Of a stretch of 64,000 nucleotides of DNA, positions 21,125 through 32,239 are shown piece after piece (position 1 is the stretch's first letter; every line of letters begins with the position of its first letter). The stretch is from Chelonoidis abingdonii (taxonomy: Eukaryota; Chordata; Testudines; Testudinidae): positions 63,781,624 through 63,845,623 of the forward strand of contig NC_133777.1 of assembly GCF_003597395.2 (NCBI RefSeq), in the 5' to 3' direction. The translations under genes and the position numbers were made by a program. The notes below the pieces were generated by a model that was not told the DNA's origin, did not search any database, and saw only the letters and a program-made list of their open reading frames with translations.

Positions 21125-23249
21125 CTGGCTTTGTTTGTTTGTTTTAAATGCACTTAGCTTGCTCCAAAACAAAATAAAAACTCTTTTCCCCCCTGCCCCC
21201 TGAAATTTGATATGTGAGTTGGATGTATTATATACTCAAACACACCCACAGCCCATCAGTTTCATAAGCAGTGCTCTGGGATAGATTTTGGCCAATACTG
21301 CATGTAAGTGTAGATTATTAAATATGGTTCTGGTGAATGCCTACATTTTTTACCATACAAGGCAAATCTTGCAAGTCCTTCTGCCCAGATTTTGTCTCTG
21401 TGTTATGCCACAGAAGGGCAGTCCACGTTAGTTGTTACTGAACAGAAGTTTCATGGATTCAAGGGAAATGGGTAGAAAATCGCCCCAATACAAGCAGCCT
21501 ATGGTGCTGCCATTTTAGATGGCTTGTTTTCCTGTGCATTTGAAATACACTCTTCAAAGATGAGAAATAAGAACATTTCTGATTGCTCATGTGAAACTGT
21601 ACCCCGATAGTATACGAATAGGGTAGCTGGGCATCCAGCTACCTAAGGATAGTTGCACTATAAAGGAAACATGGGATTGTTATTGCACTGGATATGACAC
21701 AATTGTTTTCTAGGGAGGAAAAAAGACAGAAGTATAAGAAAATGTTCTGAAGTCTGTTACACTATAGTGTTTTGAATGTTTACATGTGAAAACAACTCTC
21801 TAATACTGATGAGATCAGTGATCTGCTCTGTAAGCATTGCTTAGGTAAAGAAATAGCTTTCAAATACATAATTTTTCATGAGTTTTAAAAATATGCATTT
21901 AATTATTGTAATACACCCTTTGGTACAGTATTTGACATCTGTGTTGTCTGCAAGGCTATCTGTGATTCGCATATCATCTAAAAGGCGGTACAGTCTCAAA
22001 CCAAAGTATCTTCAGAGCTGTGGGAGTGGATGAACCCAATGGTGGGAGGAGAGTTTTAAATGTATTCTAAATCTGCTGTGTCTGCAAGCCAAGGGTGAGT
22101 CACTATAAAATTAACAGAATTTCAAAACAGGGAAAGGTTAGTGCATCAAGACACAATAACATTTGATACCGTTGTAGATTTTCTTTCTAGTGGATTCCCT
22201 CCCAAGTACCATGTTCTAAGGGCCAAATCTTGACCTGCAGCATACACTTGTCCAGGGAAATACAGGAACATAAGATGCCCTCTTACTCTGCACAAATTAT
22301 TCTTTTCCTAAGGCCATAGCATGGGTCACAGAGCAGCCTCTGTGGCTCCACCCGGACCTCAGCATACTAGGCCATGCAATCAAGGCAGCACAGATGGGGA
22401 AATGAACTCTGCCAGTTTTAGCTGGTAAGACTTGATGACTCCATGATCTAGCCCTGTATAACTTAATGGATATTTTGGCTAACTATATCCCTGCTGTTGG
22501 AGGATATGTGATTGCACACTTAGTGATAGATGTCTACGTCCACTAGTTATAAGGAGCTAAAATGCTTGAACTATAGAAAATGCTGATTTGCCAAAACAAA
22601 GTTTCACAAAACAGGGTCAAATTCAATGCATTTCCCACCTTGAAAAAATGTTGAGAAAAATATTTGAAGTGAAAAATTCTGATTTAGCTGGTTCAAAACT
22701 ACTTTTTGTTTTGGAAAATTTAAGTTAATGAGCCTCAAAAAGGCTTTTTCTTTTAAGTGTCAAAATTATTGAAATGAAACATTTGGATTGACTCAAAACA
22801 AAAATTTGTGCTCCTCCCCCCTCCCCACAGTTCCTAGATGTTTTTGAAATTCCACTTTTTGCCCTGGCATATTTCAGTGAATGTCTTGCTTCTATGAGGC
22901 CTTGAGGTATGAAAATGTTCTACCATAGAGCCTTACGCTTTCTGCAGTGCCCTGTTCTACACACACAGTGCACAAAGATTAATGAGTGCAATGTAAAGGT
23001 TGAAATTAATTTGACTTTTGGAGGATTTTTCCACAATGAAGTTGGCTTTCAAATGAACTGGTAATGCATTTCCCCTCTGCCTCTAAAAGAGAAGTCACCT
23101 CAGTTCAATAATGAGCAATATAATTCTCTGCCAGCATTTCGTTTGGTATCAGGATTTCCTCAGTCTTAGTTTCCTAATAGCAATGCTAAACTCTTACCTA
23201 GTGTTTTTTTTAAATCCAATAATTTCAGAGCAATTTACATAGGGAAATT

Positions 23250-23350
23250 TTGCAGATTGGGACACAGAGAAGCTAAGTGACTTGTCAAAGATTACAAAAG
23301 TCAGTGGCAGAGCTTGAATTGGTTGTTTTAAGCACTATATCATGCTGCTT
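23250..23350 (-). repeat. MIR-like SINE fragment
   Basis: The + strand reads GGGACACAGAGAAGCTAAGT followed by GACTTGTCAAAGATTACA and GTCAGTGGCAGAGCTTGAAT. This is the reverse complement of the usual MIR-type core. Old and diverged. Confidence 0.5.
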
Positions 23351-24157
23351 TCTTTTGTGATGCTCTGGACTGGGGATCATAAAATCCGGACTTTTGCCAG
23401 GACAGTTGGCCTGTTGCAACCACCGTAACTTTTCTGCAAGTTCTTTAGTTGATCCTTGTTCTGTAATAGGTGTTGGAGTGTGTTCCTTTTTTTTTTTTTA
23501 AATGTGTATAGAATAAGATGCAATAGGTCCTTGATGTTGCTCCTAAGTTTCCCATGTTAACAAGCCCTAGTTACAGAGGTGTGGATATTCTACACATAGA
23601 TGGCACTGTGAAAAAGCAGCTTGGCCCCTGTTCCCCACATTTCACTATTTGACTGTAAACACAACTAATTACAATGGACGTACGCTAAGCCATGGCTGAA
23701 AAGTTGTTCCATACATTGAATATTGTCTTTTGAGAGCTTTTGCTATTTGCAAGTGGAAAGGGTGTTTCAGTGGAGAAGGAAGGGACAGATGATGGCTTCA
23801 TTGATCCGTATCACTATTCCTCTCAGGTGTTCAGCATCTGTATCATGGTGTTCTTCAGCAGGAAACTTATGCTCTGGCACTGAAAACAGTAATTGCAGAG
23901 AAAGTAGCATGGCCCTCTAATCTAAGCCTATTTGATGTCACGGTGTGCTTGAGCCTGTGGGAACCAGGTTATTATTGAAGCCAATGTTGTACTTCATGAT
24001 TTAGTTTCTTCATTATGTTTGACTTTAAAGTCTCTGAGCTGTTTTTCCAGAATCACAATCACAAGTTTCTCACTTCTATTCTTAGATGCAAAGCAAAAAT
24101 CTCTAGTGGGAACATGCTTCTTAAAGAAGCTTCTCTACTCCTCTCACTTCTCCCCCT

Positions 24158-24163
24158 TTTATT
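24158..24163 (-). promoter_or_regulatory. Candidate proximal poly(A) signal, TNFAIP8L3
   Basis: TTTATT on the + strand, AATAAA on the - strand, about 510 bp past the TNFAIP8L3 stop codon. Exact hexamer; use not demonstrated. Confidence 0.25.
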
Positions 24164-24625
24164 AAGTTCTGCTCTCCAGTATGGTCTTAATCACCTGCAA
24201 AATTGGAGATGTGCTCTCCTATTGGCTGCTGACACTAAAGGAGAGAACTTGTGCCCATCAGAACCCCACTTTCCATCTAAGCCTCTGAGATCTTTCTTAG
24301 GAATAAGAAAAAGATATACGAGTTTAGGTTCATTTTCACACAACAAGACCCCAACATATACTGAGGTAATGATGTGCTGTGATCTTGTTCTGAATAATAA
24401 ACATCAGTACCCCCCTTGGCTCCCTCCTTTGAAAAGGCTGAAATCCCTGTGAACTGAGAATTACAATTTGTAGCTTTCTGGGGAAGTTTTCTTCATAATA
24501 AGCCAAGTGAGCACATGCTGGTTTCTGATGAAGTCCGTGTAGCAGGCGGATGGTAGGAAGGAAGCTCACAAGCTTTGCCACAACTCATCAAGTATGGCCA
24601 GTTTGCTGCAGCTCTAGGAATGAGG

Positions 24626-24657
24626 TTTTTTTGTTTTTTTGTTTTTTGTTTTTTTGT
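24626..24657 (+). repeat. T-rich simple repeat (G-interrupted)
   Basis: T-runs broken by single G residues, just 14 bp left of the TNFAIP8L3 stop codon. On the gene strand it is an A-rich stretch at the very start of the 3' UTR. Confidence 0.7.
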
Positions 24658-24670
24658 AAAAGGCAAAATT

Positions 24671-25233
24671 TCAAAGGACTTTCTCATCAAGTAGTTTGTT
24701 GATTCCATCACAGATCTTTTTGAGGTGTGGTCGGCAATCCCCATCAAGGCTATACAGGGCAGTGAGGAATTCCACATCTGCAAAGTGATTGAAGACATGG
24801 TTGATACGCGCATGGGACCTGGGCGTCAGGTGTCGCTCTACCAGTTCGTGCACCAGGTCTTTACATTCGTTCAGAAGTTCTGCGAGAACATTTCTATCAA
24901 AGGTGTATTCTACCTCGTAAAAACTGACAATTGTCATGGCTGTCTGATTCAGCTTCTTTCTGAATTTGTCTACGATTTCCAGCTCTTCTTGGTTGAACTG
25001 ATTGTTTCGGTAGAGGATCCCAATTTTTATTGCCACTTTAATCAAGTCCTTCATAATTTTGTGAGCTTCCTTCTTGTTCCTTGTATGTTCTCTAGTTACT
25101 TTATATAACTCATCAAATATTTCGCTGCTTGTGTCGTCGATGAGCATGTTAGCCATAGTTTTGGTAGCCATTTTACTCAGGAGCTTTTTCTGTGCTTGCA
25201 GCGCAAGGTTCTTTGAACTGAAACAATCAGGAC
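24671..25233 (-). CDS. TNFAIP8L3: TNFAIP8L3 (TIPE3) main coding exon
   Basis: Terminal coding exon of TNF-alpha-induced protein 8-like 3, read right to left. TIPE family proteins fold as a helical bundle around a hydrophobic cavity. TIPE3 carries and presents phosphoinositides such as PIP2 and PIP3 at the plasma membrane. The acceptor is CTCTGCAATAG, ending at 25234. The first two bases complete a Gly codon, then 186 codons and TGA (24673-24671) follow. The frame reads [20 protein letters not shown], then [70 protein letters not shown], and ends [13 protein letters not shown]. This spans the whole TIPE homology domain. The preference for L3 over TNFAIP8 or L1/L2 rests on recalled sequence and on AP4E1 lying next door in convergent orientation. 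The short N-terminal exon was not found in the window. The frame is intact. Confidence 0.96.
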
Positions 25234-25300
25234 CTATTGCAGAGGAGGGGAAAAAAAGGAAGTTAATTGGACTTTGGAAATAATTTGCATATATTGGCAA

Positions 25301-28300
25301 ATTAGCAACATGTAATACAGGCTGTTAGTTGTTAGCCACACTTAAGGTGCCTATGGTTGACACGTTCAGTGGCTACTCCAGAGATAGGTCATGTCTTCAG
25401 TATTGTTTTTCCATCAGTCCTCATAGCCTCAGAAGCTCAAGTGTCAATATCCCAGTTTTTGATTCCTAAAATCTGGGGGTGGTTGTAGATGGTAGAATTG
25501 AATATTCAAGACATACATTTATTTTATTACTTTGTCCTTTGCAAACACTAAAATGCCATGCATATTCTTGGTTTTAAAATAGACACAGGTTTAAAATGAA
25601 AGCTTCCTCAGCTGAAAGCTTTTGTTGAGTCAACATGCACAGAAATGTAAATTACTTGTCAAAGACTCTGTAAGATTTAATGTGGTTGAGAAATACAAGG
25701 TCCATGAAGAATTACAGGTCTGGTCACTGGGTGTCACTATTACTCCATGCTTGAAATGATTAGGCAGCATGTTCAGAAGAGCTGACTGCACAGATCCATT
25801 AACATAAATGTATGTGTCTTTAATCTATAATAATGGTGCCTTTTTGGCTTTTGTTGCCAATGTGCCTAATTTGAGAAACTGACTTCTACAGAGCAATTTG
25901 AATTTGAGCTTTTGTAGGAATTTCGCCTGCAGAACAAAAATATCTGAGCAGTTTTTTACATAATCATCATAAACCTGGGCATCTTGGATTTTACATCCAC
26001 ATGGGTGTATTAATTTACACAAGCTAGGACTGTCACTCAGCAAGGTACTAAAGCATGTGCTTAACTTGAAGCATGTATAGTCCCAGTGAAATACCTTGTT
26101 GAACGAGAGCTAATGGTTGCAATATTTGACATACTCCTGTTTTGGCATAAATGGTGGTTGTCATTTGGTTTTTTGGGGGAGGGGGCAGGGAGGTAGGGGC
26201 GGCAGGAAGTTTACAGGGAAAACATAAAAGGCAATTAAGTAACTGTATGAAATAACCAACTAGCTGAATGCTGCTTCTATAATACTACGCTTGGAGTGTT
26301 TGTACGTGGAATGTAAGAAATTTGGTCTGTGTAGTAAAGGAATGATAAATGGGTGCAAGTCAGGGAGCAGAGAACCTAGAGGTAGCCAGCAAAATGGTCA
26401 CTTTTAGTAAGAGAATCCCACCTCCACACCCTGCCCCCAACCCACTCGCTCTCTCTTTACCTAGCTGTTTGTTTGAATGACAGTAGCGTGGAGAGGCCTC
26501 AATGGAGGCTCTGCACCAACACACAGAAATTGTCCCCATCCCCAAGAGTGTAAAATATAAATAAGATAGAGCAAAAGTGAGGGGAGTGAAGACACAGTGA
26601 AGTGTTAGCCTGAAGCAGAATAGGGGAGATAGCACAAAGAATTGGACAGCTAGTGCTTCGCTCTGCTGCAGCACCCATGGAGTCCATGAGATCCTGAGAC
26701 GCCAGTAGAACAGTACCTGTGGAACAGCTCCATAGCCAAGGAAGAGGGATTCCTTCCACACCAGCTGGACCCTCACTTATCTGAATGTTGGATGTGCCCA
26801 AGGACAGGATTTGGCTCTAAATTAACAGGCAAACTTTTCATACGTGAGGTGCTACTGTCACTGATGCACAAACAAAGCTCTACTGTGACTCCTGGTCATT
26901 TTGTGGAGTTGGAAAGGATAAAATAGCAACCCCTAACGAAGATATCAAGCAAACACCGTGATTTTTTTTTTTTAAAAAAAAAGAATTAAAAGGGAAACAA
27001 TGCTGAAATGAGGCTTCTTTTTCATCTCTCTCACAAGTCGGTAGCTCAGCAGTCAAGGTATTATTGCAACATTCACCATGGTGTGCGGTACACTGGAAAG
27101 TGCTGCTTTGAGAGGTTGGGACTAAGTACTAAATTTCTGGTAGGACCTCCCATGTGCTAAAGGCTGAACAAACTCAAGAGAAGGCCTAGTCCTCGCCCTG
27201 TAGAATCTACAGAGAAACAGCTCTCATTTACTGAGACTAGTCTTGAATCTATGTAAACTTGCAGCAATTCCTATAAACTGAATACCCACACCTCTTCCCC
27301 TTCTGCCCTATCTTGGGGCCATTTGCTTTCCTGCTCCAGAAAATGTAAGGGCAGGTAGTGCCCTATAAACTCCAATGCACGAGCTGTGGTGTTGCCAACA
27401 TATGGTTGGTAGGGAACTTTATTGCCGTGAGTCAATAATGGTATCTAGCAGATGTACCTGATAGATTCTCAGAGGCTGCTGCCCTCTAGGAGACCAGGCT
27501 GGTCCTTGAAGACCTATTCCAATACTGGAGAAAGGCCTAAAGGAGAGGAATAACCATAGAGTTTCTGCAATAATGGGGCTGACGGCAGCTCTAAACGACA
27601 TTATCTGTCAATAGTTCCCAGGGTAACCCCAGCCACAGAAGCTGGTAAAGGAGCTGCTAGGAGTGCTGCCAGTAAAGAAGGGCTGGCTGGCGGGGGTTGC
27701 ACTTACTCAAAGTCCCATCATTCTGTGGAGCTGGGGGACAACAGCCTGACTGCTTTTGAGCAGCTGCCCCAGACTAAATCAGTCTGATGGCTGCTGCTGG
27801 AGTGGTCTGGAGCATTACTCTGGCTGTCTGGTCACAACATGACTGACATGTGACCTGGCCATCATCTCAGATATTTTGGATTCTTACTAAAATAGAGTGA
27901 GAACATGCTTCTGAGATGACAGTGAATTAGAACGAGTTGTTTTCCAGAAGAACTGTTTCACTACCTCTCATCTGATACCAAAACATATGAAATATTTTTC
28001 TGACTATTCCAAAACTGACTGTTCAGTGACTTTTGCTCTCTTTTGCTAGTTTAAAAAATAGATGATGTTGAAGCTTTGAATGTTCAAGCATTGTATTTCT
28101 TTGCTGGCTGCCTAATACAGCGGTGTAATTAACCAGGGCTTGTTGTGTGTGTGCACGGTAGGGGTATATGTGTGTGTTTCAAAATGCAAATTGAGTAATT
28201 CTGAATCAAATATGACATGAATTAGTGCGAACAGCTCTTAATCTGATAACTACTGAATTAAGGGTGGTATTTTAAAAAGGATTATTCCACGCAGCTATTG

Positions 28301-29140
28301 CTAAAATTCCTAGTTTTAAACAGCCTCTTTTTACCAATCTAAAACAATCGGGGAAACATTTTAGAAAGGAACAATAGGAAACAATGGTTAGCACTGGTAA
28401 AATGTACATTTCAGTTATTCAGATTACTTCACCATGGGTACCTTCTGATACCCTTTCTCCACAGAATCTGAACCCACAAGCCCATCATCTTAGATCTGGC
28501 CTTCATTGGGATTCAATCCAGCTCCTCTTAAAAGTAATGAAAGTTGGATTGGGTTGGCCCTTGTTTGCAAAGAATCAGTTTTGTGATGTGGGTGCAACCT
28601 GTTTTGTGTGCACAAGCCTGTGTGTAAGTGTAAATTAGGGTTTTAGGGAGCAAGCTTCATGATGGGTCCGTATATACATAAGCTGCACATTACCTCTGTA
28701 GCTGCAGTCAATTGCACACATTAAAACAAGCATGCAATATTAGAGGCTAAATGAAGGCTAGCTGAAAAATTTAGTTGATGATGTATATTAATGACACAAC
28801 TGAAGTAATAAAATTCAGATTTTTATTATATTTCAGTGTAATTATTTGTATTCTAATTCAACATTTTTCTTAAAAGTAAATATTTTTCTTTGAAGTCTCT
28901 CTCTTACCAGGGCAGTTTTTTCTTATGCTGGTGTGAAAACTTCAGGAGTTTATAAAATAAGAAACAAGCCAGTAGGCTTTAAACATAACATTTTATGTCA
29001 CCACTATGGCAATTTGATATGATTTACATCTTGGAGTACAGTATTGGGTCATGAAAGTACAGTACCAGCTTGCGATTCCAGGGAGATTCTGTTTTGTCGG
29101 AACAATGTACATTTTATTGAATGTGAGCTCTTTTCACAGG
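25301..29140. other. Intron DNA, no gene seen
   Basis: Part of the presumed TNFAIP8L3 intron 1. It contains half of a short palindromic repeat at about 26035-26098 (CAGCAAGGTACTAAAGCATG type), an A/T homopolymer junction at 26961-26983 and otherwise unique-looking DNA. Confidence 0.45.
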
Positions 29141-29318
29141 GGATCAGTTTCCTCTCAGATGGGCCTCTGCTACTTTGATCCTTGCTTTTGTCTTTTGGGC
29201 AAGAGCCAATTGTAACGCATTCTCTTTAGAGCTATCCACGGCTATCACAGGCTGTGATGTTTTCTGCAGACTTGACAATGCTGGCTAAGAAAGACACAGC
29301 ACCTCTCTGCTCTGTGAA

Positions 29319-29408
29319 CTCCATTGGCTCCGTGTTTACCTCCCAACAACTTTCAAAGCCCTGCTCCTAGTCTATGAAGCTGTGAACAGAATGAGACTTG
29401 GTTACTTC
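29319..29408 (+). pseudogene. L2-like LINE ORF2 fragment (end of reverse transcriptase)
   Basis: The + frame from 29319 reads LHWLRVYLPTTFKALLLVYE, then AVNRMRLGYF. This matches the LHWLPV...FKALLLTYKAL...P.YL motif near the end of the reverse transcriptase domain in L2/CR1-like LINEs. The frame does not extend far on either side. An old dead copy. Confidence 0.6.
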
Positions 29409-29807
29409 AGAAATGGCCTTGTCCTCCATGACATTCCAAAGCCATGTGCCTAGATGCTAGGGGCCACAGTTGCTATATAAAAATTAGGGCTATGAAGCGA
29501 TAAAAAAAATTAATCATACTGTTTTAAACAATAATAGAATACAATTTATTTAAATATTTGTGGATGTTTTCTACATCTTCAGATATATTGATTTCAATTA
29601 CAACACAAAGTGTACAGTGCTCACTTTACATTTATTGATTACAAGTATTTGCACTTTTTTAAAGTGTTTTTCAGTTCACCCAATACAAGTACTGTAGTGC
29701 AATCTCTTATCATTAAAGTTGAACTTACAAATATAGAATTAAACACAAAAAAAACTGCATGAAAAATAAATGTAAAATTTAGAGCCTGCAAGTCCACTCA
29801 GTCCTAC

Positions 29808-30031
29808 TTCTTATTCAGCCAATTGCTAAGAGAAACAAGTTTGTTTACATTAGCAGGAGATAATGCTGCCTGCTTCTTGTTTACAATGTCACCTGAAAGT
29901 GAGAACATGTGTTCGCTGTTGTAGCTGGCGTCGCAAGATTCTTATGTGCTAGCTGCACTAAAGATTCATACGTCTCTTCGTGTTACAACCACCATTCCAA
30001 TGGGACATGCATCCATGCTGATGGGTTCTAC
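29808..30031 (-). pseudogene. Decayed hAT dimerisation-domain copy, left arm
   Basis: Mirror copy of the + strand domain at 30448-30666. On the - strand it retains the AGCATGGATGCATGTCCCAT start block, the CATGTTCTCACTTTCAGGTG block and the final LANWLNKK-like end at about 29808-29830. The frame is interrupted by several stops and shifts. Confidence 0.6.
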
Positions 30032-30394
30032 TCAATAACAATCCAAAGCAGCGCAGACCAATGCATGTTCATTTTCATCACCTGAGTCAGATCCCACCAG
30101 CGGAAGGTTGATTTTCTTTTTTGGTGGTTTGGGTTCTGTAGTTTCTGTATTGGGGTGTTGCTCTTTTAAGACTTCTGAAAGTATGCTCCACACCTCATCC
30201 CTCTCAGATTTTGGAAGGCACTTCAGATTCTTAAACCTTGGGTCAGTTAGAAATCTCACACTGGTTCCTTCTTTGTGTTTTGTGAAATCTACAGTGAAAG
30301 TGTTTTTAAAAGAACGTGTTGGGTCACCATCCAACATGAAATATATGGCAGATTGCAGGTACAACAGAGCAGGGGACATACAACTCCCCCACAA
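30032..30394 (-). pseudogene. hAT transposase fragment (region before the dimerisation domain)
   Basis: The 120-codon - strand frame includes FLTDPRFKNLKCLPKSERDE followed by VWSILSEVL. It ends in an acidic stretch and DENEHALVCAALDCY. The LDPRFK..L motif followed by an acidic linker is typical of hAT transposases just before the C-terminal dimerisation domain. On this strand the continuation into that domain (30031 down to about 29815) is broken by stops and frameshifts. The N-terminal half of the transposase is absent. No role beyond a transposon relic is inferred. Confidence 0.7.
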
Positions 30395-30447
30395 GGAGCT
30401 CAGTCACAAATTTAACATTTTTTTTTTTTTTAACGAGCAACATCAGC

Positions 30448-30666
30448 ATGGAAGCATGTCCTCTGGAATGGTGGCTGAAGCATGAAGGAGCATACGAATG
30501 TTTAGCATATTTGGCACGTAACCATCTTGCAATGCCAGCTACAAAAGTGCTATACAAATGCCTGTTCTCACTTTCTGGTGACGTTATAAATAAGAAGAGG
30601 GCAGCATTATCTCCTGTAAATGTTGTCAAACTTGTTTGTCTTAGCGATTGGCTGAACAAGAAGTAA
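30448..30666 (+). pseudogene. hAT C-terminal dimerisation domain fragment, opposite strand
   Basis: The + strand frame of 72 codons reads ACPLEWWLKHEGAYECLAYL, then ARNHLAMPATKVLYKCLFSL and SGDVINKKRAALSPVNVVKL, ending CLSDWLNKK. It corresponds to the hAT dimerisation domain (PLxWW...YP.LA.LAR..L..PATS...ER.FS..G......R..L.P). The ER before FS has been lost. It lies on the opposite strand from the transposase piece at 30032-30394, so the two cannot be parts of one protein as now arranged. Confidence 0.75.
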
Positions 30667-31182
30667 GACTGAGTGGACTTGTAGGCGCTGAAGTTTTACA
30701 TTGTTTTGTTTTTGAGTGCAGTCATGTAACACAAAATCTACATCTGTAAGTTGCATTTTCGCAACAGATTCACACAAGTACTGTAGTGTAGATGAATCAA
30801 AAAATACGATTTCTTTTATCATTTTTACAGTGCAAATATTTGTCAAAATATACACACTTTGATTTCAATTACAACACAGAATGCAATGTATGAAAATGTA
30901 GAACATCATCCAAAATATTTAATAAATTTCAATTGGTATTCTATTGTTTAACAGTGTAATTAAAACTCCGATTAATTGACAGCCCTAATACAAATAAAAT
31001 ATAGATAAGGTACGTTCCATAGGATCAGTGCTACTGGAGTGAACCAGATTTAGTCTGAGTGCTAGGGCCATCTGTAGAACTCCTGGTTTGAAAAAATCAG
31101 ACTGACCCTTTTTGTTCAGATCAATGAGTAAAGTCTACGGATTCTGGGTGTTAACATCAGGAATGATGCTATAAGTAACATC

Positions 31183-31272
31183 ACTCCTGAACCAGTCATA
31201 GGCAGGGAACGAACCCCAGACCACTAGATGTAAAAGCCTGAGCTGCTACAGGTAGAGCTAAAGGACCAAGTA
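31183..31272 (-). repeat. tRNA-derived SINE fragment (candidate)
   Basis: On the - strand there is a TAGCTCTACCTGT A-box-like start and a GGTTCGTTCCC B-box (31215-31205) at about tRNA spacing, with CTCAGGCTTTTACATCTAG between. This is a different family from the SINE at 41432. Diverged, boundaries approximate. Confidence 0.4.
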
Positions 31273-31276
31273 AGAG

Positions 31277-31347
31277 GCAATAGCAGACTCATAGAGCCAA
31301 GTTCAGAGCTCATAGAGCAATAGCAGACTCATAGAGCCAAGTTCAGA
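31277..31347 (+). repeat. 40-bp tandem duplication (1.8 copies)
   Basis: A 31-bp block starting GCAATAGCAGACTCATAGAG is repeated exactly, 40 bp apart (31277-31307 and 31317-31347). Confidence 0.9.
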
Positions 31348-32239
31348 TTTTTAAAAATCTTTGAACATATAAACTTTCAAGAGAAAAGACTATTTGTTTT
31401 GGCTTCCTGGTTCCAAGTATTAATCTGTGCTCCGATACCAAGCCAATGATTGCCTTTCAAAGATCACAGCTAGCCACACGGATTAGATTTCAGACATTAA
31501 TGAGGTCTGGGGGACAAAGTTTTACTCTAGAAGTCATATCTTTCTGCCTTACGCTGTGCTTTCTTCAAAAATATAACTGTTTCTACGTGGCAAGCAAAGG
31601 AATCTGTCTCCTACTCTCCCTTGAGTAACAGAACAGAGTACAAACAATTCTATAAATGCTGTTAACCTTTTAGGACTATTAATAACTGAACCTACAGAAA
31701 ACTGCTTGTATCTGGGTAATGATTAGACTGCTTTAGGAATTTTGACATTTCAGCATCTATTGAAATGCTACTACTTCTGACTTCAGCTCTGCACTGCAGA
31801 TCCCTAAAACTTCAAATGACTTGTATATCGGAAATATGTTGTCAGCAACCTCCATACTAAGATGTCGGTCTCTAATCTGCCATCCTCCAGAAAGCGTGGC
31901 TTTCCAGATTTGCATTTCTGCAGTTGTGATAAATGAATAAAAAATATAAAGACCTGGTTTAAGCATTTTTAATTTAATTTAAAGAATTAAGGCAGAACTT
32001 GTGTTTTACACTGATAGCAGAAGCCGGCTTAAGTATAAATAACAGCTGACTTTCACTAGAACAGCAAATGTTCTTTGGCATCCTCATAGGAGCAGCCAAT
32101 AGAAAGCTGTATATCTTATTTTTCTTATAGAAATCAGCTTTCCAAAGGTAAAATGTGGCTCTCTGGGACAGAGTGGAACTGGCCCTGAAAGATTTTTGAT
32201 CAACCAACCAACCAACAAATTGCATTTACCTATCTATGC

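Larger units (their letters stand above)
21100..24670 (-). other. TNFAIP8L3: Possible TNFAIP8L3 3' UTR
   Basis: Downstream of the TNFAIP8L3 stop (leftwards), the DNA lacks convincing coding frames. It is mostly unique-looking, apart from a MIR-like piece near 23.25-23.35 kb and a poly(T) stretch at 24626-24657. On the - strand, AATAAA occurs at 24163-24158 (about 0.5 kb past the stop) and at 21124-21119 (about 3.5 kb past the stop). Either could end the transcript, so the left limit given is only an outer estimate. Confidence 0.3.
29485..30987. mobile_element. hAT fold-back transposon with long inverted arms
   Basis: 1,503 bp. The ends are TTAGGGCTATGAAGCGAT at the left and, read back from the right, TTAGGGCTGTCAATTAAT. 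The flanks ATAAAAAT (29477-29484) and ATACAAAT (30988-30995) match at 7 of 8 positions, as for an 8-bp hAT target duplication. The two outer thirds (29485-30025 and 30430-30987) are inverted copies of each other, for example AAGTCCACTCAGTCCTACTT against its mirror near 30660-30680. Between them lies a - strand piece of hAT transposase. It cannot be autonomous as it stands. Confidence 0.85.

Noticed and set aside
24725..25283. + strand frames of 127 and 69 codons
   Set aside because: Antisense shadows of the TNFAIP8L3 coding exon.
30108..30485. 125-codon + strand frame overlapping the hAT transposase piece
   Set aside because: Antisense shadow of the - strand fragment at 30032-30394, which carries the recognisable LDPRFK-type motif.
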